From an uncultured Bacteroidales bacterium (GTDB lineage Bacteria > Bacteroidota > Bacteroidia > Bacteroidales > UBA932), in NCBI GenBank assembly GCA_946625485.1, contig CAMOTB010000010.1:1-38540 (forward strand): a stretch of DNA of 38,540 nucleotides, read 5' to 3'. Both the position numbers and the translations under genes were made by a program. The notes beneath the pieces are model-generated. The model saw only the letters and a list, made by a program, of their open reading frames with translations. It was not told the origin of the DNA and did not search any database. Every line of letters starts with the position of its first letter. The stretch's first letter is position 1. Of the stretch, positions 1 to 8,148 are shown one piece after another.

Positions 1-1
1 T

Positions 2-1087
2 GGCGGCATTCCGGAAAAATATGCCCGGGAACTGGTTGAGGTCGTCCATCGGAACCAGCCGAAAGCCCTTGTCTCCAGCCGTGTCGGATATGACCTCGGC
101 GATTATGAAACGCACGGGGATTTCGAGATTCCGCTCCGGAACATCGACGGCGTGTGGGAGTGCATCGACGTGACCAACCACTCCTGGGGCTATTCCTGGT
201 ATGACACCGTCTGGAAGACGCCCAAGGAAATCCTTACCTCCCTGCTGTCGGTGATCGCCCGGGGCGGATCCTATATGCTGAACGTCGGTCCGGACGGACA
301 AGGCCGGGTCCCGGATGCCGCCCAGCGTTCGTTGCGCGCGGCGGGAAAGTGGATTGCCCGTTACCCGCAGATCGTGTATGGTACGGACCCTTCACCCTGG
401 CAGCATGCCTTGCCTTGGGGCGATGTGATCACCCGGGACAATCATTTGTATCTGCTGGTCTATGACTGGCCCCGTGACGGGAAATTATGGCTCTACGGAC
501 TGGAAAGCGGGATCCGGGACAGCCGCCTGCTGGAAGGCTCCCGGAAGAAAAAGGTAAAATGGACAAAGGAAGGAGACTGGACCTGCCTGAAAGTCCCCTT
601 CCAGGCTCCGGACGATCCGGTGTCCGTCATCGACCTGACCGTCGCCGGGACTCCGGAGGCGGACACGTCCTTTTTCGTGGATCCGGGCATCGGCATCCGT
701 CTGTCGGCCTTGATGGCGGAGCCCGAGCATTGCGAGGTCAAGAAGATGGCGTGGATGGATTCGAAGTTCGGCGACTGGAAGTATGCCTATGGCGTGAACA
801 AGTGGAGCCCGGAAAGCCGGCTCAAGTGGGAGTTCGTCATCAAGGATCCCGGCTATTATCAGGTCGTCCTGAAATACACCGGCAAAGACCGGAAAGTGTG
901 GAAGGTCAGTTCGGACGAAGGACATTTCGTCCAGAACCAGCAGGATGCATCCAATGTCTATACCAGCTATCCGATCGGCTGGCTGAAGTTCGACCGCCCG
1001 GGCCGGCACAGCCTGCAGGTCGAGATGCTGGATGGCCTCAAGGAGACCAGCCTGATCGAGATGTCCCTCATCCCCGTCCGCCTGTAA
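2..1087 (+). CDS. GH29 alpha-L-fucosidase, 5' truncated
   Basis: C-terminal part of a family 29 glycosidase that removes alpha-linked L-fucose from glycan ends. The reading frame is open from base 2, so the gene starts outside the window; the catalytic nucleophile region is therefore not visible. The family signature is the stretch around codons 49-95, with a WGYSWYDTVWKTPKEI-type segment followed by SVIARGGSYMLNVGPDG, which is typical of the end of the GH29 barrel. After it comes a region of roughly 250 residues likely to form C-terminal beta-sandwich domains, of which the last 130 residues look like an extra carbohydrate-binding-type module (inference). It is followed after 31 nt by a GH36 enzyme on the same strand, so the two are probably co-transcribed. 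A second, complete GH29 lies at 21442-22875. Confidence 0.9.
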   Translation, partial: GGIPEKYARELVEVVHRNQPKALVSSRVGYDLGDYETHGDFEIPLRNIDGVWECIDVTNHSWGYSWYDTVWKTPKEILTSLLSVIARGGSYMLNVGPDGQGRVPDAAQRSLRAAGKWIARYPQIVYGTDPSPWQHALPWGDVITRDNHLYLLVYDWPRDGKLWLYGLESGIRDSRLLEGSRKKKVKWTKEGDWTCLKVPFQAPDDPVSVIDLTVAGTPEADTSFFVDPGIGIRLSALMAEPEHCEVKKMAWMDSKFGDWKYAYGVNKWSPESRLKWEFVIKDPGYYQVVLKYTGKDRKVWKVSSDEGHFVQNQQDASNVYTSYPIGWLKFDRPGRHSLQVEMLDGLKETSLIEMSLIPVRL

Positions 1088-1118
1088 GCGAATTCATATA
1101 TTTCAACATCTCCTACCC

Positions 1119-3122
1119 ATGAAAAAACTGATCATTTCCATCGGAGCAATTCTTTTCGCCGTTGTGGCGATGGCGAAGGACGCCAGCGACTTGAAATCAG
1201 CGTATTCACTTTCGTTCACGTACGACGGAGAGCCTTTTTCGGCCCAGGCCTGGTCTTCTTCGGAGAAGACGACCGGTCCCGGCGAAACCGAGACCACCTA
1301 TCTCTCTCCCGACGGGAAACTATCTCTGATAGTGTGCTGCAAGACTTATCCGGACTATCCGGTCATCGAGCTGAGACCGACCCTGAAATGCATTTCGGAT
1401 GACCCGACCGGGATCATTGCGGATTTCCGCTCATTGGTTTTCTCACGGGAGTATCCTTCCCGCAGCATCAGGGTCCGGAGGATCACGGGGTCGGAAAGCA
1501 TGTACACGGACTTTTGCCGCCACGACGTACTGCTGCAGGCGCGGGCCGAATGTGATACGCTCAGCCTCTCGTCCGGAATGGGCCGCTCCACGTATTGGCT
1601 CCCTTATCTCGGGATCGACTTCGACCCGACGCATGGGATGGAGATTGCAATCGCGTGGACCGGGACCTGGCGGGCGGAGATGCGGATGGATGAGGCCTTC
1701 GGTTTTTCTGCCGGCATAGGGGAGAAAACGCATTTCAAGATGCTTCCCGGGGAGAGTTTCCGCATGCCTTACGTCGTCATCTATGAGCGCGAAGGCAAGA
1801 CGGCCGAAGAGGGATTGGTCGAGTTCCACCGCTTCGTCATCCGGCACAAGGCTCCGCGCGATTCCAAGGGGGAATTGTTCCGTCCCATCCTTCCCTATGG
1901 CGCCAGCGGCGGCAACAAGACGGACGAGAACATGCTCAAGATCATCGACAAGGTGTCGGCAGCCTTCCCGGACATTCCTTTCGATACGTACTGGGTCGAT
2001 GCCGGCTGGTATGGCAATGAGAAGGATGTGCCGCAGGAGCCCAACTGCGGGCCTTTCTGGTGGAAAAACGCGGGCAGCTGGCGTCCGAACCTGAACCTCC
2101 ATCCCGACGGGAATCTCAGGAAGGTATCGGAAGCGGCGAACCGGAAGGGGATGAAATTCCTCCTCTGGTTCGAGCCGGAGCGTGCGACGGTCCATGCCCC
2201 CATTCTCCGCGAGCATCCCGAGTATTTCATCCACTGCAAGTCCAAGCCGGACGAGTGTATCAACATCATCAATTTCGCGAATCCGGATGCCGTGGCCTGG
2301 ATGAAAGGAGAAGTATTCCGCAACATCGATGAGAGCGGCGTCCAGATCTACCGCCAGGACTTCAACGTCAACCCGCTCCCCATCTGGATGGAGAATGATA
2401 CGCCGGACCGGATGGGCGTCACGGAAATCTATCATGTCAACGGCCTCTGGGACTACTGGGAGGCGCTTCACCGGCGCTATCCCGACATGCTGCTGGAGAA
2501 TTGCGCCGGCGGCGGCACGCGAATGGATATCCATATGATGCAATATGCGCACAGCTACTGCCGGGATGACGCACACATGTTCGACCATCCCGAGGAACTG
2601 ACGCAGAACATTACCCTCAACTCGACCCCTTACATTCCCTTTACCGGCGGCGAGACCTTCAAGGTCCCGGTCTTTGACAGCTATTGCTTCCTGAGCTGCC
2701 TGGGTTCATCCGCCGTATTTTCCCCGACCGACTTCGATGGCATGTTCCTCAACCGGGAGCCTTCCTCCGAGGAGATCGCCTGGTTCGACCGGATGCTGAA
2801 AGTGGTGGACCGGGTGCGCGATTATTATTTCGGAGATTTCTATGCGCTTACGCAGGGCGCCCTCGACGGCTCTGACATCTATGCCGGTTACCAGCTGAAC
2901 CTTCCGGAGAAAGGGAAAGGGTTCTTTATCCTGTTCCGGCGGGAGCAGTGTCCGGAAGACCAGTTTTACCTCCGGCTGCGGGACATTGATCCGGAGGCCT
3001 CCTATTCTGTCGAGGATTTTGACGGCGGAGTCTGCCTGATGAAGGGTTCGCAGCTGGCCGGTCAGTTGCTCCATTTTGCCGAACCGAGAAGCTACAAGCT
3101 CGTTTTCTACCAAAAGATCTAA
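1119..3122 (+). CDS. GH36-type alpha-galactosidase, secreted
   Basis: 667-residue retaining alpha-galactosidase candidate that would release alpha-galactose from oligo- or polysaccharides. Residues 1-20 form a signal peptide ending AMA, so it acts in the periplasm or on the surface. The barrel shows YWVDAGWYG, FLLWFEPERA, YRQDFN and NCAGGGTRMD. By family position D414 (in YRQDFN) is the likely nucleophile and D470 (in GGGTRMD) the acid/base. The length suits a GH36 enzyme with an N-terminal beta-supersandwich, the barrel and a short C-terminal beta domain. It sits 31 nt after a GH29 gene and 6 nt before the next lipoprotein gene, so it is in the middle of an operon. Substrate linkage cannot be read from the sequence; alpha-N-acetylgalactosaminidase activity is an alternative. 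Confidence 0.88.
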   Translation: MKKLIISIGAILFAVVAMAKDASDLKSAYSLSFTYDGEPFSAQAWSSSEKTTGPGETETTYLSPDGKLSLIVCCKTYPDYPVIELRPTLKCISDDPTGIIADFRSLVFSREYPSRSIRVRRITGSESMYTDFCRHDVLLQARAECDTLSLSSGMGRSTYWLPYLGIDFDPTHGMEIAIAWTGTWRAEMRMDEAFGFSAGIGEKTHFKMLPGESFRMPYVVIYEREGKTAEEGLVEFHRFVIRHKAPRDSKGELFRPILPYGASGGNKTDENMLKIIDKVSAAFPDIPFDTYWVDAGWYGNEKDVPQEPNCGPFWWKNAGSWRPNLNLHPDGNLRKVSEAANRKGMKFLLWFEPERATVHAPILREHPEYFIHCKSKPDECINIINFANPDAVAWMKGEVFRNIDESGVQIYRQDFNVNPLPIWMENDTPDRMGVTEIYHVNGLWDYWEALHRRYPDMLLENCAGGGTRMDIHMMQYAHSYCRDDAHMFDHPEELTQNITLNSTPYIPFTGGETFKVPVFDSYCFLSCLGSSAVFSPTDFDGMFLNREPSSEEIAWFDRMLKVVDRVRDYYFGDFYALTQGALDGSDIYAGYQLNLPEKGKGFFILFRREQCPEDQFYLRLRDIDPEASYSVEDFDGGVCLMKGSQLAGQLLHFAEPRSYKLVFYQKI

Positions 3123-3128
3123 AGCCTC

Positions 3129-4841
3129 ATGAAAACCTTACCATCCTTAACCCGGACGCTGGCCGGCATCGTCGCCCTGGCCCTCGCCGTTTCCTGCTCG
3201 CAAGCGGCCAAGGAAGGGGAAACAAGCGGCCGTACGGTGCTCTATAACGGGATTGAACTTCCGGAAACCTGGCCTCCCCGCTATCCTGTCCCTGTCGAGC
3301 GGAAGGCCATGCCGCTGCCCTATATCGACCAGAAACCGGATCCCATTATCATCAATGTCGGGCGTCAGCTTTTCGTCGACGATTTCCTGATCGAGGAAAC
3401 GGATCTGGAGCGGGTGTGCCACCACGCCAAGCTGTATGCCGGCAACCCGGTCATCAACGGTTTGACCTACAGCGACGGGGTATGGTATGATGAATTGGCA
3501 GGGAAATTCAAGATGTGGTACAATGGTCCCCGTCTCCCGAACCGCAAGAAGGGGGATGAGTCCTGGAATTCCTATGCCGAGTCGGATGACGGATATCACT
3601 GGTATAAACCCGAGCTGGAGTTCTTCCCGGGGACGAATGTGACGAACAATCTGTCCGGCGAGCAGGTCGTCTGGCTGGACAAGCAGGAGACGGATCCGGC
3701 CAAACGCTACAAGTCCGTTGCCGGATACACCGTCGGTTACGGCGGGTCGTTCATTTTGCAGTATTCGGCCGACGGCATCCATTGGGGTCCGGTTGAGGCC
3801 GCTTCGGGCGTGATCCAGGATCGCAGCACGATGTTTTACAACCCGTTCACCAAGAAGTGGGTGATGAGCATCCGCGTCTGTGCCTTGACTCCCCCGACCC
3901 GGGCCCGGGCTTATGTGGAGGATCCGGACATTGAACACCTCCTTACCCGGGTCCATTCGATCCAGAATGAATTGGACCGGGTCATCCGCGACAGCCTGGA
4001 AAACTATTTCATCAAAGACAAGGAGGTCGCCTTCTGGTTTACGGCCGACGACCAGGACACCCGTCATGTCAATCCGGTCGTGGCCGATCTCAGCCCCTTC
4101 GCGCCGGCCATTTACAATTTTGATGCGATTGCGTATGAGAGTATCATGCTTGGCGAATATGCCATGTATCGCGGACCGGAGTCGGATGTGATGAAGAAGC
4201 TCAAGGAGTGGAAACTCAATGAGGTGGGTCTGGGCTACAGCCGTGACGGATTCCATTTCTACCGCCCCGACCATACGCCGTTCATGGACAGTGCCTACGG
4301 GGATACGACGGCTTGGAATGCGGCCAACATGCAGGTGGCGGCCGGCAATGCGCTGATCGTGGGTGATTCGCTTTTCTTCTATGTCGGCGCCCATAAGATG
4401 AAACTCGGTGTGGGAGAGGGCATCGAATCGACGGGGCTGGGTACGCTCCGGCGTGATGGTTTCGTGTCGATGGACGGGAGCGGCACCCTGCTGACTTCTC
4501 CCGTGTCGTTTGACGGCAAGTACTTCTTCGTCAATGCCGAGGCCAAGGAACTGGCCGTAGAGCTGATCGGCCCTGACGGCCAGCCGGTGAAAGGGTTCAC
4601 GAAAGAAGACTGTACCGCGTTGAAAGACGGGGACAGCACGAAATTCCGGATCACCTGGGGCAAGAACACTTCCCTGTCCCGCTTCCGGAACCAGCCTGTC
4701 CGCTTCAAGTTCTACCTGACGGAAGGTTCGCTGTACGCCTTCTGGGTTTCTCCTTGGGAGACGGGTGAGAGTCGCGGCTATACGGGCGGCGGTGGTCCCG
4801 GCCTCCATCCCAGCGGCATCGACCTCCCTGTCCGCCAGTAG
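3129..4841 (+). CDS. Lipoprotein with GH32/GH43-like propeller, function unknown
   Basis: 570-residue lipoprotein. The signal peptide ends in a lipobox, LAVSC at residues 19-23, predicting a lipid-anchored envelope protein. Near residue 75 it has GRQLFVDDFLIEET followed by NPVI, an opening seen in uncharacterised Bacteroidota and planctomycete proteins usually labelled as five-bladed propeller glycosidases. Further on come FKMWYNGP, SDDGYHWYKPE and GLGYSRDGFHFYRPD, repeated blade-like motifs in which an aromatic residue follows an SxDGxxW/F pattern. I cannot assign a catalytic triad with confidence. It is the last gene of the + strand operon and is followed by a long hairpin at 4860-4927. The neighbours suggest a glycan-processing role; the exact activity is unknown. 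Confidence 0.7.
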   Translation: MKTLPSLTRTLAGIVALALAVSCSQAAKEGETSGRTVLYNGIELPETWPPRYPVPVERKAMPLPYIDQKPDPIIINVGRQLFVDDFLIEETDLERVCHHAKLYAGNPVINGLTYSDGVWYDELAGKFKMWYNGPRLPNRKKGDESWNSYAESDDGYHWYKPELEFFPGTNVTNNLSGEQVVWLDKQETDPAKRYKSVAGYTVGYGGSFILQYSADGIHWGPVEAASGVIQDRSTMFYNPFTKKWVMSIRVCALTPPTRARAYVEDPDIEHLLTRVHSIQNELDRVIRDSLENYFIKDKEVAFWFTADDQDTRHVNPVVADLSPFAPAIYNFDAIAYESIMLGEYAMYRGPESDVMKKLKEWKLNEVGLGYSRDGFHFYRPDHTPFMDSAYGDTTAWNAANMQVAAGNALIVGDSLFFYVGAHKMKLGVGEGIESTGLGTLRRDGFVSMDGSGTLLTSPVSFDGKYFFVNAEAKELAVELIGPDGQPVKGFTKEDCTALKDGDSTKFRITWGKNTSLSRFRNQPVRFKFYLTEGSLYAFWVSPWETGESRGYTGGGGPGLHPSGIDLPVRQ

Positions 4842-4859
4842 CCAGGCGGCGGCCAAAAA

Positions 4860-4927
4860 GGCGGGCGCCTGGATTCGGACCGCATTCCCCGGAAGGGGCG
4901 GAAGCGGTTCAAATCCAGGCGCCTGTC
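4860..4927. terminator. Long hairpin between convergent operons
   Basis: Two 24-nt arms (4860-4883 and 4904-4927) are complementary apart from four positions, all G/A or C/T changes that still allow wobble pairing on one strand. The 20-nt loop contains a second hairpin, CCCC-GGAA-GGGG (4887-4898). It lies between the stop codons of two convergent operons (4841 and 4943), so a bidirectional transcription terminator is the simplest reading. There is no strong T-run after either arm, although AAAAAGG precedes the left arm, which gives a U-run for the - strand transcript. Confidence 0.7.
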
Positions 4928-4942
4928 GTTATCATGCAGGAC

Positions 4943-6334
4943 CTAGTCCTCAGGCATCGGAGGGAGGGCCCAGCCTTCGCGGTAGGTGTGCTTGATCAAC
5001 TCCGCGGCATAGGCGTTGGCGTCCACCGGATCGGTGTAGGTCTTGTTGAAGGTCGGATGGCCGTCCTTGACGGAGAAGCCGTCCTCGATCATGGTCTTGA
5101 TCGTAGCGCCTTCCGGGATGTTGGTGAAGCGCATGTTCGGGCCGTCCCACTCGAGTTCGCGGTTGAGCCCCTGCAGGCGTACGGCCAGCACGCCCATCAC
5201 GACCATCTCGTTGAACGGACCGGCTTCGCTGAAGTCGGAGGCGCTCAGCACGCGGCTCTCCGGAGCCTCCTTGCAGGCGCGCACCCAGTCCATCTGATGG
5301 CTCTCGGTGATCACGCGGCACATCTCCGGGACCTCGGGCTCACGGCCGGACAGCAGGTACGGATCGCGGCCGTAGCAACCGCAGATGAGCGTATCCTTGG
5401 TGCCGTGGAAGATGACGGTACCGCTGGTGTCGAAGGCCTTGCCGGCGGGCATTCCGTCCGGACGGGGCGGCATCAGGCCACCATCGTACCACCAGACCTC
5501 GACCTCCGGCATGGCCACCTTCGGCATGTTGTCGCGGGCCGGGAAGACCAGCTTGACGACCTGGGCGCTCGGGCAGGACTCGGTCAGCAGGGCGGTGGAG
5601 CTGCCCTGGACGCGGGTCGGGTAACCGAGCTTGAGGGCCTTGAAGACCGGATGCAGGACGTGGCAGGCCATGTCGCCGAGGGCGCCGGTACCGAAGTCCC
5701 ACCAGCCGCGGAAGTTCCACGGGTGATAGATGCTGTTGTACGGGCGGTAGGGCGCAGGGCCGATGAAGCCGTCCCAATCGAGGGTGTCGGGGATTTCATG
5801 CACTTGCTTCGGACGCATCAGGCCCTGGGGCCAGATCGGACGGTTGGTGCAGGCTTCGACCTTGGTGATCTCACCGATCTCACCGTTCCAGATCCAGGAA
5901 CAGGTCTTGCGCACGCCTTCGCCGGAAGCGCCCTGGTTACCCATCTGGGTCGCCACCTTGTACTTGGCGGCCAGCTTGGTCAGCAGGCGGGACTCGTACA
6001 CGGTGTGCGTGAGCGGCTTCTCGCAGTAAACGTGCTTGCCTTCGACGATCGCGTCGGCCGCGATGATCGCATGCGTATGGTCCGCAGTGGCGACCATGAC
6101 GGCATCCGCATCCTTCAGCATCTCCTTGTAGCAGATACGCCAGTCTTTGTAGCGTTTTGCGTCAGGATAGCGTTCGAAGGTATTTTTGGCGTATTTCCAG
6201 TCCACATCGCAGAGAGCGATGATGTTCTGGGTCTCCATGTTGCGGAGGTCGGATGCACCGCGTCCGCCGACACCGACACCGATGATATTCAGTTTATCGC
6301 TGGGAGCGACGGTTTTCTTTTTCGCTTTAGCCAT
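4943..6334 (-). CDS. Gfo/Idh/MocA oxidoreductase without Tat signal
   Basis: 463-residue NAD(P)-dependent oxidoreductase. The Rossmann fold shows LNIIGVGVGGRGASD near residue 15, then CEKPLTH, the motif carrying the catalytic lysine. The C-terminal half has FGTGALGDMACHVLHP, the usual active-site segment. I chose the ATG at 6334; a TTG two codons earlier is also in frame. The protein is closely similar along its whole length to the one at 8149-9624 but begins at the residue where that one leaves its Tat signal. Only 24 nt separate this gene from the stop of the gene before it, so there is no room for a missed export signal. It is last in the four-gene operon and is predicted to be cytoplasmic, whereas its partners are exported. 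Role by family and context: oxidation or reduction at C3 of glycosides or their keto products. Confidence 0.9.
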   Translation of the reverse strand: MAKAKKKTVAPSDKLNIIGVGVGGRGASDLRNMETQNIIALCDVDWKYAKNTFERYPDAKRYKDWRICYKEMLKDADAVMVATADHTHAIIAADAIVEGKHVYCEKPLTHTVYESRLLTKLAAKYKVATQMGNQGASGEGVRKTCSWIWNGEIGEITKVEACTNRPIWPQGLMRPKQVHEIPDTLDWDGFIGPAPYRPYNSIYHPWNFRGWWDFGTGALGDMACHVLHPVFKALKLGYPTRVQGSSTALLTESCPSAQVVKLVFPARDNMPKVAMPEVEVWWYDGGLMPPRPDGMPAGKAFDTSGTVIFHGTKDTLICGCYGRDPYLLSGREPEVPEMCRVITESHQMDWVRACKEAPESRVLSASDFSEAGPFNEMVVMGVLAVRLQGLNRELEWDGPNMRFTNIPEGATIKTMIEDGFSVKDGHPTFNKTYTDPVDANAYAAELIKHTYREGWALPPMPED

Positions 6335-6358
6335 TGTCAATTCTGTGGTAAAAAAAGG

Positions 6359-7243
6359 TTATTCTGCGTAGCTGGGTTTGACGAAGTCAGCTTCCTTGAG
6401 ATAGTCGGCACTGATGCGGCAAGTCTCCAGGATATCACCCACGCCGCTAGCCTCCATCTCAACGATGTAGTGCTTCAGTCCGGCGACGTCCGCATTCTTG
6501 AAGATCGCGTCGAAACCGACGAAACCGCTCTGTCCGACCTCCGTGACGTCCTTGATGTGGAGCATTTCGAAGCGGCCCGGATACTTACGGAAGTAGTTGC
6601 AGGGCGCAGCCTTGCCCATGATGGCCCAATAGACGTCCATTTCAAAGAAGACATACTGGGGATCGGTGTTCTGGATCATGAAGTCATAGATGACCTGGTC
6701 CTCGATCTTCTTGAATTCGTGGGAATGGTTGTGGTAGCCGAACTTCATGCCCTGCTCGGCGCAGAGCTTGCCGATGGCGTTGAAGTAGTCGCAGTAGGTC
6801 TTCAGCCCTTCGAGCGTCTCCGGGATGCGGAAACTCGGCGCGACGATGTACTGGCAGCCGAGCGCCTTGTGGTCGGCGATGCATTTCTTCCACCATTCCA
6901 GTGCGGCGGTGAAATCCTTGTTTGCCAGTTCCTCGTCGGTGAGGTTGTGCATCGTATGCGTGGAGATTGCCTTGAGGCCGGCGGCTTCGAGATCAGCCTT
7001 GAACTCCTCGACGGGATGGTTGAAGAACTTTCCGTTATTGTACCAGCAGACTTCGACTTCGGTATAGCCCATGTCGGCGAGTTTATTGAAAACCTCGACG
7101 TGGTTGGCGTCATATTTCTCGTTATTGCCGATCAGTTCGCGGACCGAATAGAGCTGCAGTCCGATTTCCTTGGCCACCGGCTTGGCGGTGGAACAAGAAG
7201 CCAGCGCGACAAGCGCGCTGGCAATCCAAAGCATCTTTTTCAT
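6359..7243 (-). CDS. TIM-barrel sugar isomerase/epimerase-like lipoprotein
   Basis: 294-residue member of the xylose isomerase-like TIM barrel superfamily (AP endonuclease family 2). Residues 1-17 are a lipoprotein signal with lipobox LASC, so it is probably anchored in the periplasm. Family features visible are EIGLQLYSVR at the first strand, GYHNHSHEF, EMDVYW and MLHIKDV, which carry the usual metal-binding Glu, His and Asp residues. In the C3-oxidation type of operon such proteins process 3-keto sugars, for example by elimination or hydration, rather than isomerising sugar phosphates; that assignment comes from context. Its ATG overlaps the stop of the DUF1080 gene by one base (TAATG), so the two are translationally coupled. 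Confidence 0.87.
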   Translation of the reverse strand: MKKMLWIASALVALASCSTAKPVAKEIGLQLYSVRELIGNNEKYDANHVEVFNKLADMGYTEVEVCWYNNGKFFNHPVEEFKADLEAAGLKAISTHTMHNLTDEELANKDFTAALEWWKKCIADHKALGCQYIVAPSFRIPETLEGLKTYCDYFNAIGKLCAEQGMKFGYHNHSHEFKKIEDQVIYDFMIQNTDPQYVFFEMDVYWAIMGKAAPCNYFRKYPGRFEMLHIKDVTEVGQSGFVGFDAIFKNADVAGLKHYIVEMEASGVGDILETCRISADYLKEADFVKPSYAE

Positions 7244-8124
7244 TAGTCGAGGACCTTGAGTCGGATGTTACGATAGTACACCACGTCGCCGTGATCCTGG
7301 AAGCCGATGTAACCGGCATGCTCGTCGCCACCGACATTGTTCAGCAGCTCGAAAGCAAGCGGGTTCTTGTCCTGGGCAAACTTGGAAGTGTTGAGCAGGT
7401 CGGTCCAATCCTGGGTCCACAGATGGTATTCGCAGGTGTTGGCGCCATTCTGGCCGTGCACGACCGTGCCTTCGTACACCATGATCTTACCGGTGTTCCA
7501 CTCGTCGAACGGGTTGGCGTTCTGGGGCTCGGCGACGATCATGTCATAGAGGGAAGAAGACTGGCGGATGCCGATCACCTTGCCCAGCTGGCCGTCAGGA
7601 TGGTTCGCGTTGTCGAGGATCTGGTACTCCGGAGCGGAGATGTAGATCGGGGCATATTTCCAGGTGCTGTCCTTCTCGTTGTACCGCTTGATCTCACGGC
7701 CCAGGAGGAACACGCCGGAGTTGGCACGACGGGTGACCTTCCAGTCGAAGAGGAGCTCGAAGTTCTTGAACCTCTTCTCGAAGATGAGGTCGCCACCGTC
7801 TCCGCCCTGCTGCTCGCCGCCGCCTTTGCCGTTGAATTTCAGGCAGCCGTCTTCGATGGTCCAGCGGGTCGGGACATGGTCTTTGCCGTAACCTCTCCAG
7901 CCTTTGAAGGAAGTGCCGTCAAAGAGGACATAATAGCCGTCGGCATCTACCTTGAAGTCTGCGAGATCCACCTCGGGGGCATTCACGATGATATATTCGG
8001 GAACATTGTCGTGGGCGGGGACCACGATTTCTTCGGCCGCGGGGGCCGCCGCTTTCTTCGGGCCGCAGGAGGCCACCAGGAAGAGGGCCGCCACGGCTGC
8101 AACGCTAGTAAGAATCTTTTTCAT
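7243..8124 (-). CDS. DUF1080 (3-keto-disaccharide hydrolase-like) lipoprotein
   Basis: 293-residue lipoprotein (lipobox LVASC near residue 19) with a DUF1080 domain, a concanavalin-like beta-sandwich. Family marks are LFDGTSFKGWRGYG near residue 70, GDLIFEKRFKNFELLFDWK, and ANSGVFLLGREI. DUF1080 proteins are known as 3-keto-glycoside hydrolases or lyases acting on sugars already oxidised at C3. It lies 24 nt after a Tat-exported oxidoreductase that could supply the keto substrate and overlaps the next gene at TAATG. All these features point to a periplasmic step of the same pathway. Substrate range is not visible in the sequence. Confidence 0.9.
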   Translation of the reverse strand: MKKILTSVAAVAALFLVASCGPKKAAAPAAEEIVVPAHDNVPEYIIVNAPEVDLADFKVDADGYYVLFDGTSFKGWRGYGKDHVPTRWTIEDGCLKFNGKGGGEQQGGDGGDLIFEKRFKNFELLFDWKVTRRANSGVFLLGREIKRYNEKDSTWKYAPIYISAPEYQILDNANHPDGQLGKVIGIRQSSSLYDMIVAEPQNANPFDEWNTGKIMVYEGTVVHGQNGANTCEYHLWTQDWTDLLNTSKFAQDKNPLAFELLNNVGGDEHAGYIGFQDHGDVVYYRNIRLKVLD

Positions 8125-8148
8125 ATGGTTTTGTGTTTTAGTTGAATA

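Noticed and set aside
4934..7246. 770-codon + strand open frame covering two - strand genes
   Set aside because: It runs antisense through the oxidoreductase and isomerase genes, both with strong family motifs, and its own translation has no recognisable domain; long shadow frames are expected at this GC content.
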